NCBI GenBank assembly: GCA_025618425.1
Contig: CM046833.1
Coordinates: 39,871,115-39,935,114, forward strand
Source of the DNA: Heliocidaris tuberculata
Lineage: Eukaryota > Echinodermata > Echinoidea > Camarodonta > Echinometridae
DNA length: 64,000 bases
Direction: 5' to 3'
Part shown: piece by piece, positions 29,919 through 41,618 of the stretch
How positions within the stretch are numbered: position 1 is the stretch's first letter
Layout of the letters: every line of letters starts with the position of its first letter
Notes under the pieces: generated by a model
What the model was told of the DNA's origin: nothing
What the model saw: the letters and a program-made list of their open reading frames with translations, nothing else
Databases searched by the model: none
Made by a program: the position numbers and the translations under genes

Positions 29919-31669
29919 CATGTACATCATGACATAGATATCATGGACTTATACAAAAATCAATTTGCAACATAAGAAATTGTAAGCACATTGGAATAAT
30001 AGATTTCGTTAATATAGTGTATTTGAAAACCTGTGGAAAAAAACTATGACACGTTGAGTATGGTATAAATCAGTGTATTTTATCATTGATGAAGTTGGTG
30101 TATTATCAAGAACTTATATGTGTATATATGCATTTTTGAATTTATATATTCTAAACATGATAATAAATCAATTGATCGATTGTTATAAGTAAGATATACA
30201 TTATTTTATCACATAATCATGTAAACTGCAACATCACCAGTACTCTACATTTAAAAATGTATTACCGTTTCCTGTTATATTTCTTTGTTAATGTAAATAA
30301 TGCATGCATCATCATCATCCCCCCACAAAACAAAAAAAAAGTTCTCTCTCGCTCTCTCTTTCTCTTTTTCCCGTTCTGTTTATCTGAATCTATTTCTCAC
30401 ATCTAATCAATATTAAGATTGAAGTGGTGTCTATGTTCCAATCAGACTGTTTAATTATGCTTGTTTCTTTCTTTTTTTTTTTTAATGCATGTAAGTAAAA
30501 CAAAAATAAATACATGTATCAATTTATTTTGAGTGAATTAGCATAAAGTAATTGATACAAGCTTCTGAAATTGTTCCATTAGACTGACTGTAAGTTTGTC
30601 ATAGAATTGTGGTAGTTGTTATTGATAAGAGGTTTTATGTAACATGCCCATACAGAAACTATCAAATCGAAATGTTCACATATAATGTACGTTAAGCCTA
30701 TTAAAATCTTTATTTTAAAATATGACACGTATAGCCCTTTAATAATGACACAATGTACTCTCTTTAAAATTTATGCAACTGGATAAAGTTTCATAATGTA
30801 ACTCAATCGTACAAGAGTTCCATTCTTGTCTTTAAACAAAACACTTTTCAAATCAGTCAGAAAGGCAGCCGTTCATCAGGAACAATGGCCCTTTGAAAGG
30901 ATACATTAAACACGCATAATATTTCAGTCACCCAGCACGTCGCCTGTTTTGTACAAACCAGGGGAGAAGCTATAACTGATTTGGGGCACGCCCAAGGTGA
31001 ATATTAATCATGTTCCATATTCAGCATTGAAAGAATCATTTTCAAAGTCGATGGCGTACTTCATTTTTGAAAGGAGTGAATGAATATGATCGTATCAGAG
31101 AAAAGATTTAAAAAGAAGGAAAGAGAAAAAGAAAAAGAAAAAAATATATATAAAATGAGGAAGAGGGGAGAATTGAAGAGAGGAATGAAGAGAATGGAAG
31201 ACGGAGAGATTAATTAAACATGAATGTCATCTGGCTTGAAAGCAATATGCAAACTACATGTGAACCAAATAGTCTCAGTAAAGATGAACAGTACATGTGT
31301 AAAAACTATACATTTTATAGTGTGTGTGTGTTACGTGTTCCCCCCAACACCTTTGTTAACCCCAAACCCCTGTGCATTCACAATAGCCCCGTTTACCCTT
31401 GAGTAACCACCATTGCAGTTAATGTCTTGTTCGAACGTATTTGTGCACAGGTATAGTAGAGTAATCATGTAATTTTAAAGAAGCTATCACTTGCCTGATG
31501 ATCGCGCAAGGCGTGAAACTCCGAGTAGCAGCCATGCTCCATTAGTTTGTCTTATACCATAATATTTATTGCTTTGCGTAGACAATGAACACTTTACGCT
31601 AGGATAGACCAGATATATATAAATATGTATATATATATATGACTACAAAGTTGGACATTGACTTAACAG
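29862..31669. other. No gene seen; (AT)n microsatellite
   Basis: Begins with an (AT)n tract of about 45 bp (to 29913). The rest is AT-rich with no exon-like frame or recognisable repeat. A purine-rich stretch lies at 31105-31200. Confidence 0.4.
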
Positions 31670-32180
31670 TAAAGTACTCAAAACCGTGATGTTAATAAAT
31701 ACCAAAAGATTTGTAGCGTTATCAGTTTATATTTCTTTTATATGTTTCCTTTTCAGTTATATAAAAGCCACAATTGAGTGTTGGGGAATTTGTCTTGAAT
31801 TAGTTAAACTATACATGGACTTTCTCGCCAATCAGAACAGCCATATTGTCTCTACTTGTAGTATTGCCTCTACTTGCAATATGTAGATGCAGTGTCTACT
31901 TCTACAGCATAACATGTTAATATCCACTTCTATTATTTTATTGTTCTTCATTACTACAGGTAATTGATATTGCAATGGATATTACAATAAAAGTACTCAA
32001 ACCCGTGTTTAAAAAAAAAAACAAAGAGGTGTAGAGTTACCAGTTTATATTTCTTTTAGCTGTTTCATTTTAAGACTTAAAATAGACACAACTAAGTTTT
32101 GGGGAATTTGTCTTGAATTGGTTAAAACTACATGCACTTTATCGCCATTCAAAGCGGCCATTTTGTCTCTTCTTGAGGGA
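31670..32180. repeat. Two-copy direct repeat, unit about 200 bp
   Basis: 31670-31870 and 31990-32180 share 'agtactcaaa-cc-gtg', 'agtttatatttcttttа'-like, 'ggggaatttgtcttgaatt' and 'cgccattc/cgccaatc' in the same order, at roughly 75-80%. No coding function seen. Confidence 0.55.
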
Positions 32181-33262
32181 TGACACAATCTTCCATAATA
32201 CAACGATTTATATAAAATGATTTCTCAACTTCAGTTAAAATTTCATCCTGTTCTCGTCGTGTGTTTAACATGTAATTGTGCATCTGTTTGCTACGAATGA
32301 TTATATTTACGATTAACAATAAAAAATACCACCCAGGTGAGGCAATTTCCTTATTTAACAGTAGCTTTGGTCAGGTGTGTAAATCTGTAAACAAAACAAT
32401 ATTGATCTCATAAATCTGCAATCCCCCCCCCCCCCCCCCCCCCCTCTCTGTTATCGAAAATGATGGGAGGGCTAATAAGTTGCCTTATTGGGTTTGCTTT
32501 TCAAATTACCCAGCATAATTGTGCCATTGCCCTAAAGTACCCCGTGGATAGATTTCTACACTTGTCCGACGTTGCGTTTCTTGGTGGGGGGGGGGGGGGG
32601 GGGGGATTGCAGCCTGCCATGCAAATCTCGATGTACAGATTTTAGCCGATGTTGAGATCTATAATCGATGACGATGTCCATCTTATTTGCACTTTCACGC
32701 CTTCCTTTCAGAATGTCGATTTTCGTAAAAGAGAATTCTACCATCTTAGCAAACAAAGTATGTTTCAAAAATGGAGAGTGCAAGAATTATGTTAACAATG
32801 CTTCGACGATCACCTGAATGTCAGATAACTGTTACGCGAATCTAGCAATTAAAAAAAGTAGACATTGAGCGACAATGGGGACTATCGATACATCGTCAAC
32901 AACATAAGATCGGATACAGCAATTCTAGATGTGCTCTTCCCAGGTTAGTAAGGCCTCACATTTAGCGTATTTTCACTGTATGTATCTCAATTTCATGATC
33001 ACTAAGAATTGTTAATATAAGCCCAACAGAAAATATAATATATGGCATAGCCTTTTTTTATAAGTATTCTCGTAATAAATTGTCTTTTCTTTTCAGATAA
33101 GCCAATTAATGAAACAACGATACAAACAAAAGAATTTCCCGGATATTGAATCAAGTCTTTTTAGAAACCCCTTTATATTTTGTATTCCGTTAATATGCAT
33201 GTACAGCATTTTGATAAACTCTTCTGTTACTGATTTTCTAATTTTGGGATGTATGTATAAAG
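32181..33262. other. No gene seen
   Basis: Non-coding DNA with a C run at 32423-32444 and a G run at 32585-32605. The right end is the intron before the copy D exon at 33263. Confidence 0.4.
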
Positions 33263-33577
33263 GACCCCCAGAATTTCCAGAAATTGGCGACGTTGGAAGT
33301 CTAAGGGATGGTGAAGAAGCCAAAGTGATCTGCACATCCAACAGCGGATATCCAGCTCCCCTAATCCACTGGTACATGTACATGGAATCAAATAACGTCT
33401 CGAAAAAATCCTCTATTTATGCAACAATAAATGCAAATGGTCGTGTGAACTCTAGAAGTATTCTACTGTTCACACCATCACGTTACCATCACGGAAAACG
33501 CCTTATCTTTCAAGTACTTCAACCGACAGCACCCTCTATGAGGTCTCAGAATGACAGCAAGGTTCTAAATGTCCACT
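33263..33577 (+). CDS. Copy D: exon-5-like Ig domain lacking its second cysteine
   Basis: Acceptor gtatgtataaag, donor T|GTAAGT; 315 nt, phase 1-1, open. Homologous to exon 5 of copies A and B (GYPAPLIHW matches GYPAPVFQW; LQPTAPS region conserved). The first cysteine is present (VICTSN), but at the position of the second (LICQV in A and B) it reads LIFQV, a TGT-to-TTT change that removes the canonical Ig disulfide. Either a decaying exon or a domain that folds without that bond. Confidence 0.65.
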
Positions 33578-33907
33578 GTAAGTTAACCGAACTTTTATAA
33601 ATTGAATAACTTCAAGAAAAGAAATTAATACCCCTACACTATTTCTTTAGGTCTATCAATTATGTCCTTTAAACAAAGATGATGATTTTTTTGTTCATTT
33701 TAATTAAAAAAAATATAAATATCAAATCATTAATGGATATCATCATTTGGAAACAGAATATTTGATAAACGTAACGACTACTATTTTTTTTTTCTTGTAC
33801 ATTTATTCTATTACAACATGGACTTCTAAACTGTGGGGCACTGCATTTAATTAATATGTTACATGTATTTCATGTTTTCATGTAATTGATCATTCATATA
33901 AAATCCT

Positions 33908-34407
33908 NNNNNNNNNNNNNNNNNNNNNNNNNNNNNNNNNNNNNNNNNNNNNNNNNNNNNNNNNNNNNNNNNNNNNNNNNNNNNNNNNNNNNNNNNNNNN
34001 NNNNNNNNNNNNNNNNNNNNNNNNNNNNNNNNNNNNNNNNNNNNNNNNNNNNNNNNNNNNNNNNNNNNNNNNNNNNNNNNNNNNNNNNNNNNNNNNNNNN
34101 NNNNNNNNNNNNNNNNNNNNNNNNNNNNNNNNNNNNNNNNNNNNNNNNNNNNNNNNNNNNNNNNNNNNNNNNNNNNNNNNNNNNNNNNNNNNNNNNNNNN
34201 NNNNNNNNNNNNNNNNNNNNNNNNNNNNNNNNNNNNNNNNNNNNNNNNNNNNNNNNNNNNNNNNNNNNNNNNNNNNNNNNNNNNNNNNNNNNNNNNNNNN
34301 NNNNNNNNNNNNNNNNNNNNNNNNNNNNNNNNNNNNNNNNNNNNNNNNNNNNNNNNNNNNNNNNNNNNNNNNNNNNNNNNNNNNNNNNNNNNNNNNNNNN
34401 NNNNNNN
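33908..34407. other. Assembly gap, 500 N
   Basis: Exactly 500 unresolved bases, a scaffold spacer of conventional size. Exons between the exon-5-like domain at 33263 and the exon-3-like domain at 34436 could be hidden here; real length unknown. Confidence 0.98.
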
Positions 34408-34435
34408 CTAATTATGAGTATATCCTTTATTGCAG

Positions 34436-34765
34436 CTGCTCCCCGATGGCTCCTAATTGGTGATGATAGATCAATTATATACCTCAACAATGCAAATGTG
34501 ACAGTCATAGCTGATGAGCAGTATAATTTCATATGTGTGTCGAATGGTGCCAGACCTCCTGTGGTTCTTTATTGGGAAGTACCAGATGGTGTATCTGTCA
34601 TTTTAAGAAGTCAGTCGAATGTTGTACAAGGCGATAGATATGTCTTTCGAAAGATTGCTACAATATTGCCTTCCAGGAACGACCAAGAAAAGAGTCGCCA
34701 GTGTGTGGCTTCGCATCCGGAACTAACTAAAAATGATGAATGCTCAGTTTACATAAATGTCCAAG
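34436..34765 (+). CDS. Copy D: exon-3-like Ig domain
   Basis: Acceptor ctttattgcag, donor G|GTAGGA; 330 nt, phase 1-1, open. Matches exon 3 of copies A/B (APRWLLIGDDR corresponds to APPAVVVISDDR; QSNVVQGDRY to QSNVVEGQTY). Ig cysteines in FICVSN and RQCVASH; tryptophan in LYWEVP. Divergence is much greater than A versus B, so an older copy. Confidence 0.75.
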
Positions 34766-35159
34766 GTAGGAATACTAATAAGTAAATTTCTTGTTCACTT
34801 GTTAAAAGCCTGACAGTGTACACTTTGTTAACGTTCTTAATTTTTATCCGTTACTATACTCAGAACCCATAGGTCCAGCATGATGACGGCCAGTGTTACG
34901 CAATTCTGTTCATTGGGGGGGGGGGGGGGGGGGATCTTTGGTTATGTCCCCACCGCCCTGATGAAAAGGATTTCGTGCTTATTTCTGCCCATGATGACGG
35001 CAACACTCAGTGCATGTACATATTTTCAAACTTTTATTCAGGTGACTTGAAATTAAGTTAAAACGTTTTTTGCTATCCTTTCTAAGGCCTGCTTACAAAA
35101 CAGGTACATAGCATAATCTGCGTTTCTTACCTGCTTTTGTAATAATCTTTGCAATATAG

Positions 35160-35501
35160 TTCACCCGAACAACATGCTGTTTTTACCATCCCGAGATAAC
35201 AATGCATACGAATCGGGGCCAACAGCCTTTTCAGTACAAGAAAATTCATCAACTTTATTCACTTGTAAAACTATCGGATCACTACCAGCAGTTGAACTAT
35301 TATGGACACTTGATGACACCAGTAATATTCCTGGTAACACAAGCATGTCAAAACATCGCAATGCTATGGATGACGGTTTGTTTGACACCGAAAGTACTAT
35401 CACAATACGCCCTCAGAGGAAGCACCATGGAAAGCTCCTTCAGTGCTTAGCATTTTTGGGAAACTTTTTTGATCTACGGGTAGCCAAACTGATTGTTCAC
35501 A
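35160..35501 (+). CDS. Copy D: exon-4-like Ig domain
   Basis: Acceptor gcaatatag, donor A|GTGAGT; 342 nt, phase 1-1, open. Corresponds to exon 4 by position and by features: cysteine in LFTCKT, tryptophan in LLWTLD, then a K-H-H-G-K-L-L-Q-C-L-A string like HHNKMLQCLA in copy A. Confidence 0.75.
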
Positions 35502-35750
35502 GTGAGTTATGTATTATTTTAGTTTTTTCAATTACATTATGATAAGAAGTATATTGGAAGCATTGATAATGCTGCTTGTGAGATTTTTTTTTTTTTTTTT
35601 TTTTGGGGGGGATAGGTTTTCATATCATTATCTGTCCACATTTTGGGGAATGTGTATACTTTTTAAATTAAACAGTAGATCTTCCATTTTTCTCAAATGA
35701 TCATTCTACTCCACAAGGCTAATAATCATTTACATTTGTTGTACGTAAAG

Positions 35751-36058
35751 GCCGACCAGATCGTGTTACAATGACTAGCTCAGATGATTTACAGGACTGT
35801 ATACCAACCAATGTGAGCTGCAGAGCTATTAATGGATACCCTGCTCCGCTAATCCATTGGTACGTCGGATCAAGAAATTTGTCAAAGGACTCGTGTCTTA
35901 AGGCTTCGGTCAATGTAGATGGTCAGTACGATTCTGAGAGCACCCTTACCCTCATGCCGAAGAGATCGGACCACACGAAGCGCCTTCTCTGTCGGGCAGT
36001 TCAACCCACAGCACCTTCATTGCGGTCGGGGATGCTAGCACGGTTCTTAACATCTCAT
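35751..36058 (+). pseudogene. Copy D: exon-5-like Ig domain, 1-nt frameshift (block X1)
   Basis: Acceptor gtacgtaaag, donor T|GTGAGT. Reads as an exon-5-like Ig domain (VSCRAINGYPAPLIHW ... RLLCRAVQPTAPS). After the G run at 36028-36031 the expected ending (AST, VLNIS, C) is in another frame. At 308 nt it is one base short of the 309 of its homologues, so a single-base loss in the G run breaks it. The same lesion is in the second copy. Confidence 0.75.
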
Positions 36059-36335
36059 GTGAGTGTCTAATTTCCAATAGGGGTTTGTGGCCAAGACAGT
36101 GCGACAATTATTTTGATATTAGATATTGATGAGTTGTCTCCGCGTTCACAATGTATCCTCAAGTGTATTCGTATGTGTGTGTTGTTCTTTAATTCTTTCT
36201 CAATTTTTGTACTTGTCTTTGTGTGTTAAAATGTTAAAATACTACACCCGTTACGTCTATATTTACCCTTTAGACAAACACATGTCTGAGTAACGATCAC
36301 CAAAAGTATTATGGGCTATGTTTTCAATGTCTCTT

Positions 36336-36367
<32 letters not shown>

Positions 36368-36523
36368 CTTCTTCTTCTTTGTTTTTCTTCATTGGATTAA
36401 CAAGTTTCTTTTGTTAGCTAGCCCTACCTCCACTGGGTCTACTTCATCCCCTCCTCTTCCCCATCCAATATATCCCTCCTCGTAGTTACGATTTTTCATT
36501 AATTTTCCTTTCGTTTTCAATAG

Positions 36524-36595
36524 ACGAACCATTTGTGTTAATCTCTTCTGGACGGTTTACATCAAATGGACTACTTATTTGGTCGTTGACATGTA
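36524..36595 (+). pseudogene. Truncated exon-6-like fragment at the X1/Y1 junction
   Basis: Starts after ttttcaatag like the exon at 38697 and matches it for 72 nt, then is cut by the switch into block Y. It cannot encode a domain. Confidence 0.7.
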
Positions 36596-37738
36596 AAGGA
36601 GGAAAGACAACCTTTTACTACCGATATGGATGTTCCTCTTTTCATATTACTCTCCCTCGCCTCCGTGGTTTCAAAAACGAATGAGCTGAACGTGTCTACT
36701 AGTATTCAGACGTTATCCCCCTAGTTGGCAAAGATATCAAACTTGCCTGTACATACACGTCATCGTTTGTGTTTCGGAAACTGTTCTGGAAATACGGGAA
36801 TGAAAATATTCTGGCTACCTATACATGTCGAGGAGTGGGATGTAGAAGTGATCAAACTATTCCTAATAAAGCTAAGTACAGTTTGATAGCAAATCATTTC
36901 AGCGGAAATTTGACAATTAGTATGACTTTGGAGTTATTAAGGTTGTAAAGCCTAAAAACAAATTTTCTCTCTCTCTATCATGTCTATATTCAAAGAATTT
37001 TGGGCAGCAAAGGTGGGTCTAGGGGCACTTTGGTGATTTCTTCAGGGGCGTGTTACACCCCCTTCCCGATGGAATTTTTTTGTAAGTTGTTTATATTTGT
37101 GTAATGTACACCCATAACTCTTCCTTCTGACAAAATTTGGTCCATGGGCCTCAAGGGGAAAATTTGCCCCAATTTTTAGGGACGGTCTGACAACCCATCC
37201 CGACGAAAAATTTTGTCGGTTTTGGTGTTTTGGTAATATATAATCATACACCTTCCTTTCTTCCTTGTGCTACTACGCAAGAAAGTTAATTTCTTTTCTA
37301 TATCTACCAATAGGCAAAACAAATAAAGAAACAAAATAAAACGGTATTTTTTCTGGAGGCACATTTTGGTTGTGCTCGAGTATCAAGTAAGCGAGGGTTG
37401 TGCTCGAGTATCAAGTAAGCTCGCTTTATTGAGATACATTATAAATCACCACAAATGAGCACATAACATGAGCATAAAGCATATAAACGAAACGTGGAGG
37501 CGAACTATAGGCCTAGACTGAGGGATGGCAACAGATTATGGTCACTGTCAGTTTAATATATGCGTCCCTTGCTTTAGACGACTTCCATCTCCCATGCTGT
37601 GAGATTAAAAGGGGAGGAACGTCCGCTTGCAGGCGGAGGATGCCCCACCCGAGCGCAGACTATGTAAGCCGAACTGACTAATGTCCTCTACATGAGGCTT
37701 GAGGGCTTCGAGCAGGACTTCCCTGGTCCTGGTGTAGC
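36595..37738 (+). repeat. Block Y, copy 1 of 2
   Basis: Matches 40701-41844 at a constant offset of 4106 bp with only a few substitutions and no net indel. It carries a broken signal-peptide plus V-Ig fragment and the terminal ~480 bp of the YR retroelement (repeat B2 and the end of the recombinase frame). It therefore arose after that element inserted. Confidence 0.9.
36626..36950 (+). pseudogene. Copy E: signal peptide fused to V-like Ig, frameshifted (block Y1)
   Basis: From the ATG: a hydrophobic leader (VPLFILLSLASVV) and then, after a 1-base frame change near 36708, a V-type Ig start: PLVGKDIKLACTYTSS, FRKLFWKYGN, and later YSLIANHFSGNLTIS. The domain ends before the DDSGxYxC motif. 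Unlike copies A and B there is no intron between leader and V domain. Confidence 0.65.
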
Positions 37739-38768
37739 ATTGATAATGCTGCTTGTGAGATTTTTTTTTTTTTTTTTGGGGGGGGGATAGGTTTTCATAT
37801 CATTATCTGTCCACATTTTGGGGAATGTGTATACTTTTTAAATTAAACAGTAGATCTTCCATTTTTCTCAAATGATCATTCTACTCCACAAGGCTAATAA
37901 TCATTTACATTTGTTGTACGTAAAGGCCGACCAGATCGTGTTACAATGACTAGCTCAGATGATTTACAGGACTGTATACCAACCAATGTGAGCTGCAGAG
38001 CTATTAATGGATACCCTGCTCCGCTAATCCATTGGTACGTCGGATCAAGAAATTTGTCAAAGGACTCGTGTCTTAAGGCTTCGGTCAATGTAGATGGTCA
38101 GTACGATTCTGAGAGCACCCTTACCCTCATGCCGAAGAGATCGGACCACACGAAGCGCCTTCTCTGTCGGGCAGTTCAACCCACAGCACCTTCATTGCGG
38201 TCGGGGATGCTAGCACGGTTCTTAACATCTCATGTGAGTGTCTAATTTCCAATAGGGGTTTGTGGCCAAGACAGTGCGACAATTATTTTGATATTAGATA
38301 TTGATGAGTTGTCTCCGCGTTCACAATGTATCCTCAAGTGTATTCGTATGTGTGTGTTGTTCTTTAATTCTTTCTCAATTTTTGTACTTGTCTTTGTGTG
38401 TTAAAATGTTAAAATACTACACCCGTTACGTCTATATTTACCCTTTAGACAAACACATGTCTGAGTAACGATCACCAAAAGTATTATGGGCTATGTTTTC
38501 AATGTCTCTTAGTTTTTTTGTTTTTTGGGTTTTTTTTCTTCTTCTTCTTCTTTGTTTTTCTTCATTGGATTAACAAGTTTCTTTTGTTAGCTAGCCCTAC
38601 CTCCACTGGGTCTACTTCATCCCCTCCTCTTCCCCATCCAATATATCCCTCCTCGTAGTTACGATTTTTCATTAATTTTCCTTTCGTTTTCAATAGACGA
38701 ACCATTTGTGTTAATCTCTTCTGGACGGTTTACATCAAATGGACTACTTATTTGGTTGTTGACATGTA
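37736..38768 (+). repeat. Block X, copy 2 of 2
   Basis: Second copy of 35559-36595. Here block X continues into the unique segment U (38769-40700), which is its natural continuation because the exon-6-like exon runs through the border. Confidence 0.85.
37926..38233 (+). pseudogene. Copy D: exon-5-like Ig domain, 1-nt frameshift (block X2)
   Basis: Base-for-base repeat of 35751-36058, including the frame-breaking lesion in the G run (38203-38206) and the same splice sites. Confidence 0.75.
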
Positions 38769-38994
38769 CTTCAGACGCCAATCCTCCAGCATTTACTTTT
38801 ACTGGCTCTCTAACGGTACCCAACTTTCCAACGGGACTAGAAATGTAATGCTGAATTAAACTGTACAAGAAAGTGAAATACTCACTTCCAGCGAGCTGAC
38901 AGAGATCCCCTGTCCGAATATCCCTGTGAATACAAATGCATAGCTGCTTCAATATATGGTTCCGGTACAGCGGTCTTCACTTCCGCATTTTCTT
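38697..38994 (+). pseudogene. Copy D: exon-6-like I-set Ig domain, multiple frameshifts
   Basis: Acceptor ttttcaatag and donor T|GTAAGT are intact and the exon matches exon 6 of copies A/B. The reading moves through three frames: LLTCTSDANPPA, then FYWLSNGTQLSNGTRN, then a segment with EYKCIAASIYGSGTA matching YECLAVTRLGNDSA. At 298 nt it is not a codon multiple above its frame and is dead. Confidence 0.75.
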
Positions 38995-39359
38995 GTAAGT
39001 ATAACTTATTTTCATTTGAGTCTTGCCTGCAGGATTCTCTATTGTTATAATTGGCTGAAATGGTGTGTTGATAACATGTACCATATTGGGAAAGGAACTA
39101 TAGGCCTACATTGAAGTTTAGGCGCCTCATTCATACTAAATACATATAGTTTATTTTTTAAGTATAATTGGAGGTCGTTGTAAAAAGAGCAGGGGTACAC
39201 TTTATTACCAGTCTTTGAAACCAATTTCACAATAGTCAACTTCCTCTAGGCATGCTTGCTTCCAAATTAAAAATGTTAGACTTATTTCTAGTGAACCTTC
39301 GCCGCATTGAAAATGATCAAATATCATGCCTATCGATAATGTTAAACTTTGAAATACAG

Positions 39360-39457
39360 TCATCCCGGATCCACCATCGGATTTTGTCGTCGACCGAAAC
39401 CAGACAACATCTCAAACTCTCTTCGTTGCTTGGAAACCTGGATTCCACGACGCGTAA
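39360..39457 (+). pseudogene. Copy D: half FN3 exon
   Basis: After ttgaaatacag the phase-1 frame reads PDPPSDFVVDRNQTTSQTLF then VAWKPGFHDA and TAA at 39455-39457. Only strands A-B of the FN3 fold are present. Beyond the stop the DNA is unrelated. Confidence 0.7.
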
Positions 39458-39982
39458 CCTCAAAGATCAAGTGAGGGAGGGGGGGGGGCGGGCGGCACCT
39501 CAAGGGGGCGCAAAAACCCCGCAAAGGATAGAAAGAAAAGGGGAAGAAATACAAGAAAATTTATGGTCTTTGAGGGTTGTTTGTGCCCCAGTTAAGGACA
39601 AAATGCGTAAGAAATTGAGTTTTATAGGGATTGACATGCAATAATTTTCTAAAGCTTGGTCGCTTTCCTCCCTCGAATAATTTTGTTCGGGATCTAACTA
39701 TTTCGCTCCCACAGTGGCGTTCATAAAGTAGTGACCATTAATTAACTCTAGTTTCTGTGCCCCCCCCCCAGCATAAGGCAGAAGCTTGTAAAATGTTGCA
39801 CCCCCAGATGGGATGTGTATAAAAAGCATTTCAAAATACAGAACATTGGAAAGAAATCATAAAATTGCTTTGCAATTGCCTTGTTAAATTCCTGAAATAT
39901 ATTTCTTCAGGGTTTTCATTCATTTAATTTGCTCCCCCAAAATAGGAATGTTAAACAAACAAAAAAAAAACAAACCAAAAAA

Positions 39983-40043
<61 letters not shown>

Positions 40044-40700
40044 CTAGGTCGCTGTATTCCCTTTGATTTTTTTTTTGTGCCGCTTGGTCGCGTTGCTCCC
40101 TTTTACAGTAATTCATCAAATTTAGGCTGTCGACCCCGGGTTTTGTGCATCAAAAAATATTTTCACGTAGTGCCATCATTTCTAAATTAAAAACGCTCAT
40201 TAATCTGAGTTTGGACATGAGGGGGAGGGGGGGGGGGCGCGCAGATTTGATAGTTTACCACGGGCGCCAGAATACCTAGATACACCACTGTATCTACAAT
40301 CTCTAAATACATACACCTCGGGGAATTTAGGTCAGTTGCAGATTTTTCTTTCTTTTTATTCATAAAAAGATATATCCGGAACTAATTTACACTATTGAGA
40401 GTTTAAGATAAATTACACAACAATTGCATTGCTTAATTGATTAAAGATCAATTTTATACTGCCAATTGAGGTAAGTCTCCGAAACTTTCATTTGATAGTG
40501 ACAGCCCACTTGTGTTCTTCGGAAAGACAAGTTGCTTTCATTTTCGGAGCACAAAAGAGAAGTGAATGATCGTGTTAGCCGCTGTTGTTCATGTTTACTC
40601 AAACTTTGTCATAAGGAAGCGATGGGACAATTTCTTCCTGATCATTTTTTTCTTCCTTTCATTCATATAACAAACCTGCTAGGTTGAACTATACGAAGGA
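39458..40700. other. No gene seen; homopolymers and (TA)n
   Basis: Contains a G run at 39480, a C run at 39762, and an A run followed by (TA)n at 39966-40041. The phrase 'ttggtcgctttcctccct' near 39658 has a variant near 40085, suggesting a decayed repeat. No exon recognised. Confidence 0.4.
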
Positions 40701-40731
40701 AAAGGAGGAAAGACAACCTTTTACTACCGAT

Positions 40732-41056
40732 ATGGATGTTCCTCTTTTCATATTACTCTCCCTCGCCTCCGTGGTTTCAAAAACGAATGAGCTGAACGTG
40801 TCTACTAGTATTCAGACGTTATCCCCCTAGTTGGCAAAGATATCAAACTTGCCTGTACATACACGTCATCGTTTGTGTTTCGGAAACTGTTCTGGAAATA
40901 CGGGAATGAAAATATTCTGGCTACCTATACATGTCGAGGAGTGGGATGTAGAAGTGATCAAACTATTCCTAATAAAGCTAAGTACAGTTTGATAGCAAAT
41001 CATTTCAGCGGAAATTTGACAATTAGTATGACTTTGGAGTTATTAAGGTTGTAAAG
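40732..41056 (+). pseudogene. Copy E: signal peptide fused to V-like Ig, frameshifted (block Y2)
   Basis: Same sequence as 36626-36950: leader, 1-base frame change, V-type Ig half domain with cysteine (KLACTY) and tryptophan (LFWKYG), and no C-terminal DxGxYxC motif. Confidence 0.65.
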
Positions 41057-41361
41057 CCTAAAAACAAATTTTCTCTCTCTCTATCATGTCTATATTCAAA
41101 GAATTTTGGGCAGCAAAGGTGGGTCTAGGGGCACTTTGGTGATTTCTTCAGGGGCGTGTTACACCCCCTTCCCGATGGAATTTTTTTGTAAGTTGTTTAT
41201 ATTTGTGTAATGTACACCCATAACTCTTCCTTCTGACAAAATTTGGTCCATGGGCCTCAAGGGGAAAATTTACCCCATTTTTTAGGGACGGTCTGACAAC
41301 CCATCCCGACGAAAACTTTTGTCGGTTTTGGTGTTTTGGTAATATATAATCATACACCTTC

Positions 41362-41501
41362 CTTTCTTCCTTGTGCTACTACGCAAGAAAGTTAATTTCT
41401 TTTCTATATCTACCAATAGGCAAAACAAATAAAGAAACAAAATAAAACGGTATTTTTTCTGGAGGCACATTTTGGTTGTGCTCGAGTATCAAGTAAGCGA
41501 G
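41362..41501 (-). repeat. YR element repeat B2 (3' terminus)
   Basis: 140 bp, shares with 43214-43354 the stretch from ctttcttccttgtgctac to gtatcaagtaagcgag. One poly-T position differs. Beyond 41362 the two copies diverge at once, marking the element end. Confidence 0.8.
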
Positions 41502-41618
41502 GGTTGTGCTCGAGTATCAAGTAAGCTCGCTTTATTGAGATACATTATAAATCACCACAAATGAGCACATAACATGAGCATAAAGCATTTAAACGAAACG
41601 TGGAGGCGAACTATAGGC

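Larger units (their letters stand above)
35559..36595 (+). repeat. Block X, copy 1 of 2
   Basis: Nearly identical to 37736-38768 apart from poly-T length differences and single substitutions. Contains an exon-5-like Ig exon and the first ~70 nt of an exon-6-like exon. It ends at gacatgta, where it switches abruptly to block Y. Confidence 0.85.

Noticed and set aside
33886..34785. A 299-residue open frame.
   Set aside because: Most of it is the 500-N gap; only the exon 34436-34765 is real sequence.
39252..39644. A 130-residue open frame overlapping the copy D FN3 fragment.
   Set aside because: It lies in a different frame from the FN3 homology and its C-terminal part is low-complexity.
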